From Frankiales bacterium (lineage in GTDB: Bacteria > Actinomycetota > Actinomycetes > Mycobacteriales > SCTD01): 18,246 nt of DNA. The stretch is from contig JAOPWI010000395.1 in NCBI GenBank assembly GCA_025965755.1, positions 1-18,246 of the forward strand, read 5' to 3'. The position numbers and the translations under genes were made by a program. Below, in pieces: positions 14,953 through 18,246 of this stretch. The notes below the pieces were generated by a model. That model searched no databases. It had not been told where the DNA came from and saw only the letters and a list, made by a program, of their open reading frames with translations. How positions within the stretch are numbered: position 1 is the first letter of the stretch; each line of letters begins with the position of its first letter.

Positions 14953-14984
14953 CCGCCGCCCGGGACCTTGGTCCCGGGCGGCGG
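14953..14984 (-). terminator. 15-bp-arm palindrome: terminator of the protease gene and/or DevR box of the nitroreductase gene
   Basis: The arms 14953-14967 and 14970-14984 pair perfectly around a central TT. As RNA it folds into a 14-bp G+C stem closed by a CUUG tetraloop, 18 bases after the protease stop, so it suits termination, though no T-run follows. Its core GGGACCTTGGTCCC differs from the DosR core GGGACTWWAGTCCC at two symmetric transitions, and it lies -101 to -70 from the nitroreductase ATG, a normal place for a DevR site. It could do both. Confidence 0.6.
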
Positions 14985-15001
14985 CCGGCCGAGCCCCGGC
15001 G

Positions 15002-15787
15002 CTACACGCCCGCGTGCTGGCTGAGGAACGCGCGGATGGCCGGATTGTTGACCTCGCTGTAGACGCCGGGAAAGGTGGGAACGCCGCAGCCCAGGCCGTA
15101 GCTGACGACCCCGAGCTGCACGCGCCGGCCGGCGGTGGTGGCGAACAGCGGACCGCCGGAGTCACCCTGGCAGCTGTCCTTGAGCCACCCCTCGGCGCAG
15201 ACACCGGTCGCGGCGTCGAAGCCGCCGTTGGCCGCACCGCAGTCGGCATCGTCGACGACGCTCAGGTCAACCTCCTGGAGCCGTGGGGTGGTCAGCAGCC
15301 CGCCGCCGGCCAGCGGCGTGCGGTCGCCCCAGCCGGTGACCTTCACGAGCGTGCCGTCGGCCTCGAGCGCGTCGTCCGACGCGGTGGCGAGGGCGATCGG
15401 CGGCACCGAGGTCGCGCCGTTCAGCCGCAGCAGGGCGACGTCGTGGGTCGAGGCGTCCGCGTCGTACTGCGGGTGCACCAGGACCTCGCTGACGGCCAGG
15501 CGCTCGCCGCTGCCGTTGCCGTTGTCGACGGTGCCCACGACGACCGACAGGCCGGACGCGTCGCCGTCCGGGACGCAGTGCGCCGCGGTGAGCACCCACG
15601 ACGCGGCGATCACGCTTCCGCCGCAGAAGGCGGCCTGGCCGTCCTGCACGCTCGCCGTGAAGGGGTAGGCGCCCTCCGGCGCGGGCGCGCCGCCGACGAC
15701 CGCCGAGGCGGGGGCCGCGGTCAGGCCAACGGCAGCAGCGGCCGACAGCGAGCCGGCAAGGGCGGTGAGCAGGCGGGATGTCCGCAT
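15002..15787 (-). CDS. Secreted trypsin-like serine protease (S1 family)
   Basis: A 261-residue exported chymotrypsin-fold protease. The signal peptide (1-29) ends in ASA, and the next residues are VVGG (30-33), the conserved S1 mature N-terminus, so signal peptidase alone may give active enzyme. The triad is His70 (TAAHC), Asp116 (THDVALL) and Ser210 (GDSGGP). Asp204 in KDSCQGDSGGP is the S1-pocket aspartate, indicating cleavage after Arg/Lys. Six cysteines (55, 71, 183, 197, 206, 234) fit three disulfides. ATG 15787 has GGAGG six bases upstream; the longer in-frame start would spoil the signal peptide. Followed by a strong palindrome. Substrate unknown; general protein nutrition or processing of a secreted partner are both possible. 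Confidence 0.94.
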   Translation of the reverse strand: MRTSRLLTALAGSLSAAAAVGLTAAPASAVVGGAPAPEGAYPFTASVQDGQAAFCGGSVIAASWVLTAAHCVPDGDASGLSVVVGTVDNGNGSGERLAVSEVLVHPQYDADASTHDVALLRLNGATSVPPIALATASDDALEADGTLVKVTGWGDRTPLAGGGLLTTPRLQEVDLSVVDDADCGAANGGFDAATGVCAEGWLKDSCQGDSGGPLFATTAGRRVQLGVVSYGLGCGVPTFPGVYSEVNNPAIRAFLSQHAGV

Positions 15788-15826
15788 GAGAAGCCTCCAG
15801 GGGCGGGTCTTCTGGTGCAACGGCCC

Positions 15827-15848
15827 CGGGCGCGCAACCTCGCGCCCG
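15827..15848 (-). terminator. Hairpin after the AlgX-like gene
   Basis: CGGGCGCG-CAACCT-CGCGCCCG is a perfect eight-base stem with a six-base loop, 64 bases beyond the AlgX-like stop and upstream of the protease gene. No T-run; a typical G+C-rich actinobacterial terminator candidate. Confidence 0.4.
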
Positions 15849-15911
15849 CCTGGCGCCGGGCCGCCTCGACCGTGCGCGACCGCGCTCCCCTGCAGCGCGC
15901 AGCCCGCAGGC

Positions 15912-16886
15912 TCAGACGCCTGCTGCCGGCTGCGGGACGACGCGCCACGGCAGCGTGCGCACGCCCTCGACCACGTCCGGCCGGAACATGCGGAAGCGGG
16001 TCGAGAGCCGCTCGACCACCTCGATGACGACCCGGTCGCCCGTGGCCATCTCGTCGAGCATCGGCTGCAGCGGCGCGCTGTTGTCGGTCCACACGAAGAC
16101 CGTCTCCTGCGACAGCTGCGCGAGCTGGTGGAGCGCGACGGCGGTGAAGCTGTCGCCGACGAAGACGGTGCGGCCGGGCAGCACCCGGCCCCCGAGCGCC
16201 GCCGTCGCCCGGAAGGTCCTGACCGGCACGACGAGGCCGATGCCGCGCTGCGGCAGCTCCTGCACGGCCACCCTCGGGTTCAGCACCGACTGGCCCTGCA
16301 CGGTCTCGTGCGCCGGCAGGCCGAGCACGGACGCCAGGTCGCCCCTGACGGTGCCGGTGGTCGTCCGGGTCCTCAGCGCCAGCGCCAGCACCGGGTCGAA
16401 CCGCTGCGCGAGCGCCCGGGCGTAGACCGCGTCGCCGTCGTGCGACCAGTGGGTGTCCTTGCGGTAGTAGACCTGCGTGCGCTGCCCGGCCTGCTGCAGC
16501 GGCCGGCGCAGGTCGAGGAACTGCGGGGACGACGTCGCGGTGCCCCAGAAGGCCGAGTGCTGCGAGGCGTGGCACTCGCGCGCGGGAACGGCCGCCGGCA
16601 CGTGGCTGGTCATCACCGTGGACTTGTCAGGACCGACGGTGACGACGGCGTGCCGGCCCGAGTCGCGCAGGCCGTCGCCGAGCTCGACCAGCAGCCGGGC
16701 GGTCTGGACCGCGGTCGGGGCGTCCTGGCAGGGCACGGTCCAGTCCTGCGCGCTGAACAGGTAGCCGTCGCTGCCGACGACGACGCGCGTGCTGGCCTTC
16801 GGCCCGGCTGCGGCGCCGGCCGTCGTGCCCAGGGCCGCGCAGACCAGTGCCAGGGCGACGCCCACCACGGCCCGGGACCTGCGCAC
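15912..16886 (-). CDS. AlgX/AlgJ-like exported O-acetyltransferase (SGNH-type)
   Basis: A 324-residue exported protein. A signal peptide (MRRSR, hydrophobic core, AGAAAG) is followed by GSDGYLF (38-44), the standard AlgJ/AlgX opening motif, then KDTHW (143-147) holding Asp144 and His146, and GDSF (244-247) with Ser246: the SGNH/AlgX catalytic triad. Relatives O-acetylate extracellular polysaccharides, receiving acetyl groups through an AlgI-like MBOAT membrane protein, which is absent from this window. Substrate is therefore unknown. GTG 16886 is chosen because GGAGG lies four bases before it and it gives a clean signal peptide; ATG 16928 adds 14 polar residues with a poor ribosome site. The 227-bp gap to the next gene is divergent. 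Confidence 0.85.
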   Translation of the reverse strand: MRRSRAVVGVALALVCAALGTTAGAAAGPKASTRVVVGSDGYLFSAQDWTVPCQDAPTAVQTARLLVELGDGLRDSGRHAVVTVGPDKSTVMTSHVPAAVPARECHASQHSAFWGTATSSPQFLDLRRPLQQAGQRTQVYYRKDTHWSHDGDAVYARALAQRFDPVLALALRTRTTTGTVRGDLASVLGLPAHETVQGQSVLNPRVAVQELPQRGIGLVVPVRTFRATAALGGRVLPGRTVFVGDSFTAVALHQLAQLSQETVFVWTDNSAPLQPMLDEMATGDRVVIEVVERLSTRFRMFRPDVVEGVRTLPWRVVPQPAAGV

Positions 16887-16890
16887 GCGA

Positions 16891-16895
16891 CCTCC
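16891..16895 (-). promoter_or_regulatory. Ribosome binding site deciding the AlgX-like start
   Basis: GGAGG (minus strand), four bases before GTG 16886. It selects this start over the upstream ATG at 16928. Confidence 0.6.
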
Positions 16896-17113
16896 AGCGG
16901 TTCGTCCGACGTTGTGACGCTCGTCCATCTTGCCCGACCTGGCGGGCCCCGTCGACAGATCGGCGGCTCGGCGGGCTCCGACGGCGCCCCGGGCCGACGG
17001 CGGCCCGGCCGCGCGCCGTTCGCGGGACGGGTCCGGCCGTCCTGCCGACGTGTAACGCGCGAGCCCGCGGCCGCGATGCTGCCGGTGAGTTCCGGAGGGA
17101 CAGGAAGAGGACG

Positions 17114-17464
17114 GTGCACGTGACGATGGATCGCGCAGAGGCCTCCGGGGAGCTCTCCGCAGGCGCGGCCGACCTCGTGGTCGACCTCCGGACGGAGTGC
17201 CCGAGCCCGCGGACGGCGCAGGACGAGGAGGACGCCCGTGTCCAGGTGCGCGACGCCCTCAACGACTATCTGAGCGCGCGGCACCGGCTGCGGCGCGCGG
17301 AGTCCTCGCTCCAGGCGGCCGAGGACGTCCTCGCGTCGCGGGTGCACCTGGTGCGCGTGCTCACCGACAGCGGCTGGTCACCGCCGAGCTCGGTGCTCGC
17401 GCAGCTCGCGCTGGACGAGGCCCTGCTGCACGAGCCGGCCCGCGAGGACCGCGTCCGCGCCTGA
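17114..17464 (+). CDS. Small hypothetical protein with coiled-coil-like helix
   Basis: A 116-residue protein I do not recognise. Residues 1-35 look disordered and acidic. Residues 36-85 form a long charged helix rich in Glu, Arg and Ala, with Leu/Val spacing compatible with a coiled coil. A short SGWSPPSSVL linker (86-95) leads into a final helix and an acidic tail. No signal peptide, membrane segment, cysteine pair or catalytic motif is visible. GTG 17114 follows GGAAGAGG (17103-17110); GTG 17120 and ATG 17126 are near alternatives. It lies 18 bp before aat on the same strand, but aat appears to have its own leaderless promoter. Codon third positions are G/C-rich like a real gene. Confidence 0.6.
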   Translation: MHVTMDRAEASGELSAGAADLVVDLRTECPSPRTAQDEEDARVQVRDALNDYLSARHRLRRAESSLQAAEDVLASRVHLVRVLTDSGWSPPSSVLAQLALDEALLHEPAREDRVRA

Positions 17465-17470
17465 GCCGCC

Positions 17471-17476
17471 TACCGT
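17471..17476 (+). promoter_or_regulatory. Leaderless promoter -10 of aat
   Basis: TACCGT fits TANNNT and ends six bases before GTG 17483, so the start codon is the likely transcript 5' end. No Shine-Dalgarno with proper spacing is present (GGGTG repeats abut the GTG). No clear -35 is seen. Confidence 0.5.
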
Positions 17477-17482
17477 GGGTGG

Positions 17483-18235
17483 GTGGACCCGGCGGCCTTC
17501 TTCGCGTCGCTGGACGTCGTGGGCGCGCGCCGCGAGCTGGTCGCGCTGGGCGGGACGCTGGAGCCCGACACCCTGGTGGCCGCCTACCGTGCCGGCTGCT
17601 TTCCGTGGCCCTCGTCCGGCCCGGCCGACGCGCCACTCGAGCGGCAGGCCCGCCGGCTCGCCCGGTCCGGCCGGGTCCCTGTCCTGCCCGGCACCGACGG
17701 GCTCGTCCCGTGGTGCTCGCCGCACCCCCGCGCCGTCCTGCTCGCCGACCAGCTGCACGTGCCGAGGACCGTGCGTCAGGTGCTGCGGCGCTCCGGTTGG
17801 GAGACGACCGTCGACGCGGCGTTCGACCGGGTGCTGGCCGGCTGCGCGGAGCGGCCGGAGACGTGGATCACGCCGCGCATGCAGCAGGCCTACGCGGCGC
17901 TGCACCGGCGCGGCGTCGCGCACAGCCTCGAGGTCTGGGAGGGCGCGGAGCTCGTGGGAGGCCTCTACGGGGTGCTGACCGGCTCGGTCTTCAGCGGGGA
18001 GTCGATGTTCCACCTGCGCAGCGGGGCCTCGAAGGTGGCCGTGGTCGACCTGTGCGACCGGCTGCTCGAGGTCGGCGTGGTCCTCGTCGACACCCAGCAG
18101 GAGACCGAGCACATGGGCGCGATGGGGCAGGTGCTCGCGGGCCGGGACGAGTACGTCCGGGCGGTCCACGCCCTGCGCGACCGTGCGGTCCAGGTGCCGG
18201 CGGACCGGCGGCCGGTCAGCCGCCTGGCGGGCTGA
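17483..18235 (+). CDS. aat: Leucyl/phenylalanyl-tRNA-protein transferase
   Basis: A 250-residue cytoplasmic enzyme that moves Leu or Phe from charged tRNA onto the N-terminal Arg/Lys of proteins, marking them for ClpS/ClpP degradation (bacterial N-degron pathway). Motifs in order: GCFPWP (38-43), WCSPHPRAVL (77-86), TWITPRMQQAY (128-137), HSLEVWEGAELVGGLYGV (147-164), GESMFH (172-177) with the conserved Glu, GASKVA (181-186) and LVDTQQETEHMGAMG (201-215). Between GCFPWP and WCSPHPR there are about 34 residues, against roughly eight in E. coli, an Arg/Ala-rich insertion. Gene is complete, ending ten bases before the window edge region. Starts at a leaderless-type GTG. Confidence 0.95.
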   Translation: MDPAAFFASLDVVGARRELVALGGTLEPDTLVAAYRAGCFPWPSSGPADAPLERQARRLARSGRVPVLPGTDGLVPWCSPHPRAVLLADQLHVPRTVRQVLRRSGWETTVDAAFDRVLAGCAERPETWITPRMQQAYAALHRRGVAHSLEVWEGAELVGGLYGVLTGSVFSGESMFHLRSGASKVAVVDLCDRLLEVGVVLVDTQQETEHMGAMGQVLAGRDEYVRAVHALRDRAVQVPADRRPVSRLAG

Positions 18236-18246
18236 GCAGCGGGCGG

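Noticed and set aside
16887..16928. Longer AlgX-like protein from ATG 16928
   Set aside because: Adds a polar 14-residue N-terminus before a clean signal peptide and has no good ribosome site, unlike GTG 16886.
16887..17113. Largest intergenic region, checked for RNA genes or riboswitches
   Set aside because: Only scattered G+C-rich partial repeats are visible; no tRNA fold, riboswitch signature or clear promoter pair could be supported.

Overview
The window is 18,246 bp of very G+C-rich DNA with dense genes, many GTG starts, four-base GTGA start/stop overlaps and short intergenic gaps. An F420-type (LLM) oxidoreductase, a PPOX-type flavin/F420 protein, an Acg-family nitroreductase and a DevS/DosT-type heme histidine kinase together point to the chromosome of a free-living actinobacterium. 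I cannot name the genus. I see no tRNA, rRNA, insertion sequence, prophage or CRISPR array. No gene-free stretch exceeds about 230 bp.

Layout. (1) 1-1028: an arsenic-type divergent pair, a truncated FAD oxidoreductase (-) and an ArsR repressor (+), share a 94-bp control region with two copies of the inverted repeat ATCGAC-N4-GTCGAT. (2) 1052-7211: a probable catabolic locus. An acyl-CoA synthetase and an AtuA-family protein are translationally coupled on the + strand behind a TetR-type operator-like site. They face an LLM oxidoreductase and two short-chain dehydrogenases on the - strand. The gene types resemble acyclic-terpene or branched acyl-CoA degradation, but no carboxylase or acyl-CoA dehydrogenase is present here. 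(3) 7344-11611: an ion homeostasis run: Ktr/Trk K+ channel subunit, its RCK regulator, an NhaA Na+/H+ antiporter, and a coupled spermidine-synthase-fold protein. (4) 11601-14984: a redox/dormancy-flavoured block: PPOX protein, DevS/DosT-like kinase with the heme histidine conserved, Acg-type nitroreductase, and a strong palindrome close to the DosR/DevR box. No response regulator is present. (5) 15002-16886: two exported proteins, a trypsin-like protease whose signal-peptide cleavage would directly expose the active VVGG N-terminus, and an AlgX/AlgJ-like acyltransferase. (6) 17114-18235: a small coiled-coil hypothetical protein and Aat, the Leu/Phe-tRNA-protein transferase of the N-degron pathway, apparently leaderless.

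Most genes are ordinary actinobacterial families. The most interesting signals are regulatory: the paired ars operators, the TetR-like site, the DevR-box-like palindrome beside a DevS-like kinase, and the apparent leaderless starts, one of which may create a short upstream ORF coupled to the K+ channel gene. I found no convincing wholly new multi-gene system.
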